Positions 11,120 to 21,932 of a stretch of 64,000 nt of DNA are shown here, piece by piece; within the stretch, counting starts at the first letter, position 1; every line of letters starts with the position of its first letter. The stretch lies in contig JASANE010028697.1 in the NCBI GenBank assembly GCA_030248225.1, forward strand, positions 1-64,000. The letters run 5' to 3'. The notes beneath the pieces are model-generated. The model worked only from the letters and a program-made list of their open reading frames with translations, did not search any database and was not told the DNA's origin. Both the position numbers and the translations under genes were made by a program. The DNA comes from Trileptium ribeirensis (taxonomy: Eukaryota; Nematoda; Enoplea; Enoplida; Thoracostomopsidae).

Positions 11120-13154
11120 CAAATTCTCGCGTAAATAACGAAATCGTTTGCTGCGCCACGGGCTCCATAATCTTACACAATGAAGAAGTCAAGATATTCT
11201 GTAGTGTGTAGGACTTTTTTCTATTACTTTTTTATATATAGGCGCAACTACTGTTATCTTCCATATAATTGGACGCAACCCAGATGTAAACTACAATTAA
11301 ACATATGAAAAATTCGTCGAGGTGCTTGAGAACATTGAGTCAACAGTTTATTCGGTATTTTATCAGAACCGGTCCTCTATAGCAATAGAAGTAGTATCAG
11401 TTACAAAACGTTCAAAACCGAGGTGTTATTTGACCAAAATTTGGGATGTTATTTAAATTTTATCCATAAAAACCGAGTAAAAAAGAGCTGAACGCATTGG
11501 CTAGTCGGGGCCACAATTTGTTAATTCACCGCTATGAAACTTTAAAAGATCAATGCCAGCTCGACAAAGCCTCTTGGGATTACATAGTTCCGCAAGGCTT
11601 TTGCTTCATGTTTAATATTTTCTGTAAGTTCACGCTTCTAAGAATTTGTAGCGTAATTCGCTGCTGCTTGAAGCGCCTGGCTCTTTAAGCAATATATATT
11701 TATTGTACACACCAAGTGTACGACTGTTTGTAGTTAAAGTGTTTTTCTATATTTTTGCTAAAATATGTCGCACGTTTGCTTACGAAACAAAGCTTTATTT
11801 ATTTGTAACATATTTTTGGCGTTTACTCTACTACACGGTGAATTTGCTATTTAGGGTATTAAGGGGCTAGACGAACCAAAATCATTATATACAAAGAACC
11901 AATTTGCTTGGGCAAAATTAATTTCAAATTACAAACAGGAGCTGACATAAGTATTTGACGTTTCGGGTGGTCAATTGTTGGGCTGTAAGGCCAGAAAACC
12001 ATAATTTGCCTTCTGTAACGTAGCACTTGTATCCCAACCGAAATTATTATTGTTAATTAGGATCTAACATCAAAATATAGGCTACTGTGACATGGTCTGT
12101 GACTGTGAAATTATTTTTTTGATCCTTCAAATTTATCCTCCACCACGAATTTTCATGCTAGACACATCACATTAGGCAAAAATGTCGATCATGTGAGATT
12201 AAATATTGAGGTGTTTGTTCTCAAAACCTTGCAAAATGCAGATTTTTTTGTTCTGAAAACCCATCTGTGTATCATTATTATATTGGTACTGCTTTAGTAA
12301 TGTAGTAGAACAACCCCCATAAAGCTATCGTATCACGTCATTTTCTAAAAAGCTTATACGAATAAAATGCCGATGGCCTTTTTGGTATCTCACAGTAATA
12401 TCAAGTTACACCTTACCATTAAAACACATTTACAATAAACACGCCATTCTTTAAACATTCCGTGTAAAACAGAGGTTTTAGCATAATTTTGTGACAGCGC
12501 TACAGAACTTGCCAGTGGACCCATATTGCCACTTTTTTTAAATCTTCCACGTGAAAAGAGTTTGACTGCTCCATCGGGTCAAAATTAATACGGGTACTGT
12601 TTGGGCGACCTGTGGGTTCATGAACGGGGAGTGGACCCCAAATATGGGTAGGCGGCTTCCAGGACCGAGATGTCGACAAATATGGGCTAACCCCCGGTTC
12701 AGACTATTTTGCTGTATATTAATTATTTCTTATTAGTTGTGATTTTTGTTTAAATTTTGAGGTGTTTCGTCACTATTGCATGACATTTCAATGAATATTT
12801 CACTCTAACACCGCTTTTAGTTGTTGTTAAAAATTTAAGCCATCTTTCACTTCACGTTTCTGGTTAGTAGTGAATACCTGAACCGGGGGATAGACAAAGT
12901 TGGTACTGGGGGACCGGAACGCCATAAACCGAGGGCAGCTTCCCACGAATCGGGGGACTTCGTTGCACCCACACACTCCCTAATAAACGTTGAATTCAAG
13001 TATATATATATATATGGTTTTGTTACTACCTGCCGTCGCAGCATTATAAATTTGTTTTTATATATGATTGAGTGAAAAAATTGAAGGGTCTGAAATGTTC
13101 TATTTTTCACGAATAGTTTTTACATTTTTTCAGCATTAAACTGTAAGTTTGGCG
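11120..13154. other. No gene seen; region upstream of KDM1B exon 1
   Basis: Non-coding, AT-rich sequence with GGGG-rich stretches at 12595-12700 and 12880-12960 that look like degraded MITE pieces. A short TA repeat occurs at 13000-13014. Promoter and 5' UTR of KDM1B probably lie in the last kilobase, but I see no clear core element. Confidence 0.4.
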
Positions 13155-13465
13155 ATGGCATCATCGGAAAAACGAAGACGATCTGCACGACTTGTAGAAG
13201 AATCTTCAAACACTGTAGTGTCGCCGGCAACCAAAACTCCCAGTTCGTCAGTGGTAGTGACTGCGTCATCGAAAAAATTGCGATATACGTCAACAAATAG
13301 TATTGCCGCCGGAACAACTAGCGGCAGAATTGCATCTCAAAAATCAAGGGATAACAAAACTCATTCCAGCCATCAGCATCAGACCACTGCGCAAGCTTTT
13401 AAGGGCTGTGAGAAACTGTGTTGCTCCAAGTTGGAACCAGTGTGTTTTTGTAATGTTAGTGAGAA
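13155..13465 (+). CDS. KDM1B: KDM1B (LSD2) exon 1: basic N-terminus and first half of the C4H2C2 zinc finger
   Basis: KDM1B is a nuclear flavin-dependent histone H3K4me1/me2 demethylase. This exon begins at an ATG at 13155 with G at -3 (GCGATGG) and encodes a basic, Ser/Thr-rich start (ASSEKRRRSARLVEE), as in vertebrate KDM1B. It then gives CEKLCC, PVCF and SEK, the first ligands of the zinc finger. Human KDM1B has CEKAGC, CPVCF and SERC in the same order. The exon ends after GAG-AA at a GTGAGT donor. Joining to 19308 restores an AAG-TGT (K-C) codon pair, giving SEKC. No stop occurs in the exon. Codons just upstream (TTG, GCG) are open, but ATG 13155 is the first ATG. Confidence 0.85.
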
Positions 13466-13725
13466 GTGAGTAGTGTATGTTTGTTCGAATTTTGAAGTCT
13501 GTGATATTGTTTGTCAAATTTTATCTTGCTGTTATACATTATACTTTTTGTCTGTGTTGTGTTGGGGACCGGCCGGATTTTTTGTTGGCCGGCTGGCCAC
13601 CGAGCTGGTAAAGCGTCCGGCTGAGACTTTCGGCTAGTATCCAAAGGTGCTCGCGGCGGACCTCCAATACTAATTTTCCAAAACAAAAATGCTTAATCTA
13701 TGCCTGTAAAACACATATACTAGAG

Positions 13726-14706
13726 CAGGGGACAACCGGAACCGGAACCTGGTCTTCGGAACTTATATATTGTAAAACAGATGAAGGAAGAAATGAACGT
13801 ACAGTGGATTTAAAATGTATTAAAATAAGTGTTACAGTAAATTTAATGTATTGCGATGGCATTATTGCCTCTCCGGAACTTTGAAGAGATTGTGGAAGCT
13901 AATAATGTTTATTTATCGATCGATATGTTGGTTTTTGAACCCCCACAGCAAAAATGTCTTACATTATACAACCTGTTACATGTTATTCTGTAGGCAACTT
14001 CAAATTATTGGTACATATGGTTCTAAAAGAAAATAAAAATGTATACGATTATTTTCTGATCAGTGGACAGAGACATTTTTTAGGCTATCGTTGGACAACC
14101 AAAGCCCGTCATCTAGATGATAATGATGATAGCTTTCTGATCAGAATGCTATAAATGAGACAAACTGTTATACTGCTCGCACAGGTTCAAATACTGTTCA
14201 TTGCTAAGAATGCAGTTTCTGCCTGCGTTGCAGGCATGTTAGTTTCCTTCAATGTAGACTGACTTACAAAGTTTACAAGCGCACTGGCAAGTTCTCGACG
14301 CAATTTATGTTAGCCAAGCTTACAGGTAAGTACTTCTAAATAATTCATACTCTGTTGGATCGGTTTAATCCTAACATAGCTCACATACTTCTGAATGCGT
14401 AAAATAGCTGCTACAAGCATCGAGGTGGCTTTGTTTTGTTAACAATCTCCTGCAGGGTTAAGATGAAAAATGCGTACTGAAATTAATTGTATTAATACGT
14501 TTTACACGGCAATTTGCTGAATCAATCTTTTGTGTGGTTGTATTGGAACTTGATCATTGTGTATCTAATACATATGCGTATATGTTTGGACCGCGGATGA
14601 AGCAAAATACGGAATTCCTGTTCCGGTATGATTTTTGCCTTTTGCCGGAACCGCAACCGGAATACGATTTTCGCTGGAACCGTAATTCCGGTTAGTCATT
14701 GATCCC
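13726..14706 (+). mobile_element. hAT-like non-autonomous element, copy 1
   Basis: It begins CAGGGGACAACCGGAACC and ends with AATTCCGGTTAGTCATTG and GATCCC. Both ends carry stacked CCGGAA/TTCCGG units. A reverse-oriented copy lies at 36787-37967 and matches throughout, for example the segment around 13850-13925. A CAGGG or CAGAG start suggests the hAT superfamily, but I could not confirm an 8-bp target duplication. No transposase can be read. Confidence 0.6.
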
Positions 14707-15371
14707 ACGTGGAGCAGTGTAACACTCCTTAGTGCTTATTTCATATTTGCTTACGCAAAAATGTAGTACTGATTGCAGAAAAAGAAGCTTTTTAATTGTA
14801 CGTGTATTGAGAGAAAGTTACGTTTCGCCATAGAAAATTTTAAATGTAATGTGATGTTCGATCGTACTTGAATCAAATTGTTTGCGAGATAATAATACAT
14901 GGGCGAGGTGCGAAGTCTAAAAACTTTCACTTGGTGGTTTTCTATGCTGCTGATCACGAATATGATATTTCTGAAGCTCCAAAATTTGGCCATGTATGAT
15001 AATTAGTTAAGTAGCTAATTAGTTAATTTTAAGCAAATTTTTAAATCACCTTAACATTGCTGATTTTTGGTACTCGGGGGTTTTCGATATCGCTGATCAC
15101 GAATATGTGACCTTTATACCTCTATTATTTTATCGTGTTTGCTAATTGAATTCAAGTTAAATAATTACGTGATATTACTAATTAATTGGCTACCTAGCTA
15201 GCTTTTTGTAAGGTGGATTTGACATCAAACGCTTTCCTTGGTCGGCCTTCGCACAACCAAGTTGAGGTAACAGAAAATAGATGAAAAAAAATTTAATACT
15301 AGTGCTTTTATTTCAAGTATTGATATTTTTGAATAAAAAGAAACTCGGCTTACTGAAATACACAACCTATA
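14707..15371. other. Intronic non-coding DNA with a short dispersed repeat
   Basis: The phrase GCTGATCACGAATATG occurs at about 14950 and again at about 15092, each after GGTTTTC. It marks a short dispersed repeat with AT-rich TAATTAGTTAA blocks. No gene is seen. Confidence 0.4.
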
Positions 15372-15663
15372 CTGGGCTCTCCATTCGCTGAAAATTTTGC
15401 CAGGGGGCATTTTGCCAAGAGAAACACGGTTAAATATTGTCTCAGAAACACTGCAAAAACGCTTTTGATGGAGAGAAAAGCTATTTTTTAATTTAGGAAA
15501 TTTTAGTACAAATTTTTGATCAAATTTTATGTACTTTGGACCGATTAGAAATAAACAATTTTCCAAGAGGTGGTGAACCGGGGGCCCAAAGTTTTGCCAG
15601 GGGGTCTGAACCAGGGGGAACCGAAAAATGCGAGGCCTCCAACCACAAATTTGGAGAGCCCAG
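15372..15663. mobile_element. MITE with CTGGGCTC termini, copy 1
   Basis: The left end CTGGGCTCTCCA is mirrored by TGGAGAGCCCAG at the right end, a perfect 12-bp inverted repeat. Flanks CTATA and GTATA may be a worn 5-bp target duplication. The inside repeats the theme 'GAAAATTTTGCCAGGGGG'. A second copy is at 45572-45947. Confidence 0.75.
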
Positions 15664-16404
15664 GTATATGAAATAGGTAACAAAAACAACGACATCATTT
15701 AGATGCCGGTGTAGATAGTCCCTGAGGGGGCGAGTAACAAATATTTTTCACCATAAATTTTGGCCGGGATCTCATGGCTTTTGGATGCCCGATCCTCAGG
15801 AAGTACCTTTACCACACGGAAACTGAGCATTTATGAATCTGTGTTGTAAAGACTTGAAAACATAATTCATTTATCAAACTAGACAATTCATCAAATTTAG
15901 TCTTAATGATGATTAACGCTTTGGTGCCTTCTTAGATGCTCTGCGTACACTTTTACCAATGCCGGCGATTATCGTGGTATATATGAATATTGAATTCAGA
16001 ACATCTTGTTAGATGACAAGAAATTTAGTGTATGCGTTATTTTCAGATTTCGACAAAAATGTAGATAATTGTTCTGGATTCTTTAAAGTGGGGGTTCCCT
16101 GCTATTTTCGGCGCCTCCTGGCAAAAAAACGAGCGCTAGAAAATCTTTTCGAAGTTCAAAATTTTCTTAATTTCACCGGAAAATTGTTTGAAAAGTGCTT
16201 TCAATAAAGACGTTTTGCATGTTTTCCGAGCCTATTTATTAATTTTAGCGTACTTCGCTGAAAATTTTTAAACTTAGTCCACCCCAGTTCAACCTGGGGA
16301 CCACAGTTTACGCCTCTTTTTCAAAATTCGGCGCCCCTGTTCCCTATTCCAAGGTTATTGTTACTTTAACTTTTAGGTTTTTCTTTGTTTGGTTTTATTT
16401 CCTT

Positions 16405-17165
16405 AGTAAAATGATAAATGCCGATGCCTCTTTTTTGTGTTTCGATTAAAGCTACTTTTCTGGAGATATGGAGCTTCAGATATGGCACCCTCGTGGGTCG
16501 TCGACCCAACATTCGAAAATTTGTTCTGACGGTCTTGACGGCTGAAAAATGTTACTGGAAGGTTTACTGGCATGGGAAAGCGGTGTTGGTTTTGCTGTAC
16601 GACCCATGATTTTATGGGTACGGGGGTTTGGCGAGTCCATGGTTCGAAGTCAGAAGGCAAAATGATGGTTTTTTACCACAGTTTAGTACCCTTCACGGAA
16701 GAAAGGTTATTTTTATCGTGACTTTCGAATTTTTTCTCTGGTTGGTTTTAACCCAATTGCATCAGTTACCGACATCCACACTGGAATCAAGCACATTCGA
16801 AGGTTTTCCCGGCAATTCGAGCAATACATCCGATATAATGCCTAAAACATCAACACCTGTTCTTGAAGGTATAACAATTTAGCTACAGACTAATATTTAT
16901 TTCACAGGAAAATGGTAAGTGCTGATGCCTCTTGTTTGTTTTTCGATTAAGGCTCCCGTTATGGAGTTTCAGATATGGCACCCTCGTGGTTCATCGACCC
17001 AACATCCGAAAATTTGTTCTGATGTCCTTGGCAGTTGAGCTGAAAATTTGTAACTGGGTGTTTTAGGGCATGGGAAACCCATTGCCGGGGTTGATTTTGC
17101 TCTGTGATCCTTGGTTCCGTGGGTACGGGGGTATACCGTCCCCATGGTTCCTCGACCCAAAATTC
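16405..17165 (+). repeat. Diverged direct repeat pair, about 250 bp each
   Basis: 16405-16660 and 16915-17165 align over their whole length. Shared stretches include GCCGATGCCTCTT/GCTGATGCCTCTT, CAGATATGGCACCCTCGTGG and CGAAAATTTGTTCTGA. The segment between them (16665-16910) is unrelated. This may be a duplicated MITE or paired termini of an older element. No gene is seen. Confidence 0.65.
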
Positions 17166-18736
17166 CTAATTTTATTGTGACGTCCTAGAAGGCTGACTGA
17201 TTGCACCTGGGGAGGGGTTGCGGGCATGGGTAACTTTCTGGTATTAGTTTAGTTCGAACTTGTGCGGTATTTGTGTGATATTCACATATAGCATATCGGC
17301 ATATGCTATCGAGAGCTGATGGGCTTCGCACGCACAAGGCGTAGGTTTACCTATACTGCACTACGTTCTGCAATCTCGATAGAGTTACTAGTGTACGAAG
17401 ATCCCTAGTGATTCCTCTTTCAACTCCGTGCGAAAACATTCGAGATCTCTCGGGCGTCACATATACGAATCAAAGGTACGGTTTCCTGTATCACTGTGTA
17501 TAGCCATCAGATGTTATGTGGGACTTTCAGAAAAATCCAAAATTTTTGCTAACATTTGGCTATTTCGAGATGTTCAATATGATGAGTAACAGGGCCTTTC
17601 TACACTTTATTCACATGTGTCGATAGGGGGTTACCCCCACCCCTTAGCCAAATCTGGCCCATATGGCCCCGAACGTCGAAGGCGCGCAGAAAGTTAACAA
17701 AATAGGGTGGCAATGACAATAAAGTGGGCAAAATTCGCAAAAAATAAGAGAAGTTAGGAAAAAATTTAATGCAAATTGGCTAAAATTTTGGCAAACTTAT
17801 GGAAACTTGGTAAATATTTTGAATTTCTAAAAGTGCAAGAATTTACCCTGCTCCCTGGGGTCCTCACCTCTAAGTCATTGGACCTTCAACATCTATGGTT
17901 TGATGTTAAATGTAGGTACTGTAATTGCAAATCCGTCTAACAAAATAGTTTACCTTTTACATATGTAAAAAAGAATTGCTTACAATCACTTGACTATATA
18001 AAGTGTTTTGTGCGCTCTGTTATACAGCTATATCTTCATGATTTCGCTTTATAATTTCATTCAAACGTCTATCGTAACGAATCGATGCGTCCAATTTATA
18101 GATATTAACGTAGTCGTGCAATGTAATTAGAAGCATGGAAATTTTTAACGTAACCATTATTCATGACGTAATGCAATATTTGTTAGTACACATTTTTTGC
18201 ACTTAAGGTTCGGCAGTTTGTAATTAAATTAGGTTAGTAGATTATTGATCCACAATTTTTACTGTATTTACCTCCACTGTTCCACCGTCTACCTTTAGCA
18301 GTCTCTATTTTGATGAAGCCAGCAATTAAATTTGTAAGGAAACAAGTTTTGAACAGTTTCCTCCTCAGCAACTGGCTTATTTAAAATAACATTCAGGTTA
18401 GGGTCTATCCAAAATGTTAAATAAATACTTTGTATTTAACTCTGGGTTTCTTTTTTGTGCAAAATATGGTGTATTTGCACAAAGTTTCATAAGAATGCAC
18501 ACCAAAATTTAAAAGTGCTTACAAAACGCATAGGTCCGATTTAGGCCATTTGTTAGTCAGTACTAGAACAAGCAACTAGTAAAACAAATTCAACGATGTG
18601 AAACTGAAATTGAATTGAATTGAAATGTGAAAGTGTCAGTTTAGTACCTAAATATATTAGTCTCAAGTGCCCATTAGTATAACGCATGTGTGTTTCTGAC
18701 GGACAACTTGTTTTGATGAGATATATAGGTTAGTGT
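17166..18736. other. Intronic DNA without a gene
   Basis: AT-rich non-coding sequence. The only local structure noted is a 9-bp-stem hairpin (ATAGCATAT-CGGC-ATATGCTAT) at 17288-17309 and a GGGG-rich patch near 17630. Confidence 0.4.
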
Positions 18737-19080
18737 CTGCCTGTCCACAGCCCTCCGAAAAGTGGGGGGAACTTCGGGAGCCCTATATTAATTTTCGGGG
18801 GAAAATTAAAAGTGCGGGATAAATTTTGCTTAAAAATACTAAATACTTCCACATTATCACGCATTTTTACTATCGTGAATGTATTTTCAAGCTAGAAACT
18901 ATATTTTAGCATTATAAGGTTTAAAAACAATTTGCAAACAAAAAACATAAATTTTCAGACAATAAAAACTTTTGAAATTAGTTGAACATGGGGGTTTCGG
19001 CAGAGGGGGGGACGGACATAGGGGAAATCTCACGAACATGGGCATTTGGAAAGTGGGGGGCTCCACCCCCACTGTGGACA
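18737..19080 (+). mobile_element. MITE with CTGGCCTGTCCACAG termini, copy 1
   Basis: It starts CTGCCTGTCCACAGCCC and ends with CCCCCACTGTGGACA. The inside is shared with copies at 20609-20931 (reverse), 41754-42132 and 48450-48812, including TAAATTTTGCTTAAAAATAC and GAAATTAGTTGAACATGGGG. The last bases of the right terminus are lost. Confidence 0.8.
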
Positions 19081-19307
19081 CTGTGTATTTAACGTGCTAG
19101 CAGTACATTAAGAATTGAAAATTGTGTGCTTGTAAATGTATCCGCTAGAAGGCACCGTCAAATTTAAGAATGCACAAAATTCGCACATCTGAAATTTTGA
19201 AAAAACCCTGTAAACTTGTGTGAAAATACTGGGCATACGCCGCGCATCCGAAGTATTATGTAAACACAATACTACAGATTTTATTTATTAGCTTATCACC
19301 ATTTCAG

Positions 19308-19397
19308 GTGTGCAAATGGAAGCACATCGGTACGATGGTTCCACATTTCAACTGGAGAACACTATTGCTACAGTTGCCATTTATATTTTTACCGGAG
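19308..19397 (+). CDS. KDM1B: KDM1B exon 2: second half of the C4H2C2 zinc finger
   Basis: This 90-nt exon encodes CANGSTSVRWFHISTGEHYC and then YSCHLYFYR. It matches the human KDM1B segment with RWYHLSCGEH, FCNEC and HYYR. The two histidines (WFH and GEH) and the CxxC pair supply the remaining zinc ligands, so all eight expected ligands are present across exons 1 and 2. The acceptor is CCATTTCAG and the donor is GTTTGT. Phase 2 in and phase 2 out fit both neighbours; the split codon AG|G with exon 3 gives Arg. The domain in LSD2 packs against the catalytic core. The human-specific first Cys of CPVC is Glu in exon 1. Confidence 0.88.
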
Positions 19398-20052
19398 GTT
19401 TGTGAAATTTTACAGTTACATCACACATAGTGACGTCTTTATAACTACATCATTGTAAATTAGTAAATTTACGATATTCTGAATTATCAAAATTGTGATG
19501 GGAGTTTTTATAGTTTGCTTTTTTCCGTGGCAATTTTTAGCTCCCCCGGAAAATGGCAACCAGTTGACACGAAATAAGACATCATCATCAGCAATGTACC
19601 TGCTTACCGTGTTATCATTATAGAATTTCACGATCCACTATGCTGCAACTTGCATTCTGCATTATACCGCTATGCTAACACATTTAGTGCTGCTCAAAAT
19701 AATACATGTACTCTACCACAAAGCGGGGTCTGTTTAAGTTTGATAGCAAAATATAATGTCGCCACATTAAATCTCGTGAGCTCGCTCCTACTACTTATTT
19801 TTTGTAATTAATCGTTAATACGCTAATATGTTGCTTATAAACGATATAGATGCGTTGCCGAATGTTATATACTACCATGTTTATATTATATGTCGAAATA
19901 TGTCTGGCACGCCAATCGGTGATGGGCGATGAGGATGGAGTGTCTTAAGTAAATAAATAAATCCCCTTAAATAGTCTAATCTTAAGTTTACCATGCATCG
20001 AATAGCATGTATTATATAAAAGACTCATCCGTTTCGTATCTATTTTCGCTAG
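19398..20052 (+). other. KDM1B intron 2
   Basis: It runs from GTTTGT to TTTTCGCTAG. It is 655 nt of AT-rich DNA with no other feature seen. Confidence 0.7.
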
Positions 20053-20353
20053 GGAAGAATATCAAAAATGGAAACTTGCTTGGATGCAGCAAACTAAAGC
20101 GGAGCCTTCGGGTCGACTGTTTATGGCCGAGCAGATCCTTCCATGGTGGCTGAGCTGCTCTAAATGTGCAAAATGGCGACAAATTGATTCAAGGAAAGCT
20201 CAAAATCCACCAGAAATTACATCTGCTTTTATTCGAACGTTTACTTGCGCAGACGCTGTTAAAATAGCTGATGCGAGTGGCGAAGGTGATTCCCCTTCAG
20301 CTAAAAAGTCTCCCAGTGGTAGTACCAACGCTTGTTCCAAACCCGAAGATAAG
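20053..20353 (+). CDS. KDM1B: KDM1B exon 3: CW-type zinc finger
   Basis: The exon reads REEYQKWKLAWMQQTKAEPS, then GRLFMAEQILPWWLSCSKCA and KWRQID, and later FTCAD and NACSKPEDK. Human KDM1B has WKKIWTSNGKTEPSPKAFMA, then DQQLPYWVQCTKPECRKWRQ, so the match is close and colinear. The four CW cysteines (SCSKC pair, FTC, NAC) and the two tryptophans are present. CW domains commonly read methylated H3K4, although in LSD2 this domain is mainly structural. The donor is AAG|GTATGT in phase 0. A Ser/Lys-rich insert separates the third and fourth cysteines. No stop occurs. Confidence 0.92.
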
Positions 20354-20608
20354 GTATGTAATTGTTCTGCGAATTTTGAAATATGTTAAACATTAAATGA
20401 GCATGATTCTATAAATGCCCGTGATGATGCATTAGCAGAGGAATTTTGAGGCTGCATAAGCGGGGGAAAATAATGCATCTTCACTATTTTTGGCGAAACT
20501 TTGTCCTTGAGTATGTATTCCTTACCTAATTCTATGTAATTCGTTTTCGCTCAGTTTTTAGTCAGCTGAGAAGTATGGATCCGCATGAGTTTTGCATTTG
20601 ACGTTGAT

Positions 20609-20931
20609 CCACCCCACTGTCTAAATTCTCGCATGTTGGTTAGATTCCCCCATCGGTCGAAACCCCCCATGTTTAACTAATTCCAAAAATTTTTATGACT
20701 GAAAATTTATGTTTTTGTTTGCAAATTGTTTTTTAAACTTTAATTACCACCGTTTATAAGGCTAAAATATCGTTTTTAGCTTGAAAATACATTCACAGTA
20801 GTAAAAATGCAGGAAAATATGGAAATATTTGGTGTTTTTAAGCAAAATTTATCCCTCCACTTTTAATGTTCCCCGAGAATGGGCATTGGCCTCTCCCCGC
20901 CACACTTTTCGAAGGGCTGTGGACAGGCCAG
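20609..20931 (-). mobile_element. MITE with CTGGCCTGTCCACAG termini, copy 2 (reverse)
   Basis: The right end CTGTGGACAGGCCAG at 20917-20931 is intact; the left end is worn (CCACCCCACTGT). The inside is the reverse complement of copy 1, for example AAATTTATGTTTTTGTTTGC. It lies 1.5 kb from copy 1 in inverted orientation and on the other side of exons 2 and 3, so the pre-mRNA could fold back across those exons. Confidence 0.78.
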
Positions 20932-21919
20932 CTATATAGGTGTTTTTGGTCTTGATTTGTAGAGCAATTCATAGTTCATGCTGTATTTTAATGCTCAATA
21001 TAGCCGTGTCTTTTTCTCTAAATTAAATTATTTTAGATATTTAGATTTTTCTTGTCACCTCAAAATAAGAACCGCCGAAGTTCTGGGGAAGTTAGAAAAT
21101 CTTGGGGGCTCGTCCTTTGTACAGAGGCCCATCCTAACTGTTGTGAAAAGCTATTGTAATATTTTTGACTATTTTACACCGGTTTAGGAGAAAAAGAAAT
21201 TAAGTTTTAGTTGCATTCTTAGCAATTACTGCATAATATATATAGCGCTGAACTGGAGCCATTGAACATCAATTATTGTGTTTTAACGTGTTATACTTTC
21301 AATTATCGTAAATGACACCTGAAATATATTAACAACGCATCTATGAACTGCGTTCCTCGTAAGCGGACAACATTGGTTATATTGTTCAATTATTCTTAGC
21401 GTAATGAGTGAACGAGCGTAGGGAATTTCACTTGCCAGAATGTGAGGGGGATTTCACTTGCCATAGTGCTAAATTTCGGCGATGTCCGTTTCTGAATTAT
21501 TTTTGGGGGGTGACAGGCATATCTCGATCTCGGCTGGTCCGATCGACTCACGCGATAGCTCATCCGAAAACTTAAAATATCTGTTTGTGCCCTTAGTTAG
21601 ACACGAAAATCTACTATTTCTTTATATACCCACTGTACCCTCTCCCAAGCGGGCCGAAGGCGACGGATCAGGTTTGGTCGCGTTGGGACACGACGAATTT
21701 CGTTATTGTATTCTAACAACCGGTAAAGATGTCAGTCTCAGACAGGTAAATACATTAGGGTGGGACAAGCTGTGTAGATAATGATAGGCCGCGGAACTGT
21801 GAGGCACCGCCTCCATGGAACGATTTCTCTTATAAAGATCATAAGTACCCGAAGAATTCTGTACTAGAGGCAACAGGATAAGGATTTGTCCTATGCCATG
21901 GTAGATCTAACCAATTATA
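20932..21919. other. Intronic DNA with an unexplained 99-codon open frame
   Basis: The + strand is open from 21482 to 21781 (PVPSPKRAEGDGSG-like composition, then FRYCILTTGKDVSLRQ). A GTAAAT donor-like site follows. I do not recognise the product. The GGGAATTTCACTTGCC and GGGATTTCACTTGCC phrases upstream suggest a repeat, so this is not called a gene. Confidence 0.35.
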
Positions 21920-21932
21920 CCATATTCCTCTT

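Larger units (their letters stand above)
13466..19307 (+). other. KDM1B intron 1 (5.8 kb)
   Basis: The donor GTGAGT at 13466 and the acceptor ATTTCAG ending at 19307 bound this intron. It contains a hAT-like element, a CTGGGCTC MITE, a direct repeat pair and a CTGGCC MITE. No other exon in it fits the phase. Confidence 0.7.

Noticed and set aside
13562..13680. tRNA-like SINE in KDM1B intron 1 (CCGAGCTGGTAAAGCG as A box)
   Set aside because: No acceptable B box follows; GGTGCTCGCGG differs at too many positions.
16765..16881. Possible extra KDM1B exon between exons 1 and 2
   Set aside because: Exons 1 and 2 join directly in phase with the expected zinc-finger sequence, and in the required phase this stretch has a stop.
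21482..21781. 99-codon open frame ending at a GTAAAT donor-like site, as a host exon
   Set aside because: No family is recognised, it does not fit KDM1B sequence between exons 3 and 4, and flanking repeated GGGATTTCACTTGCC phrases suggest a repeat.
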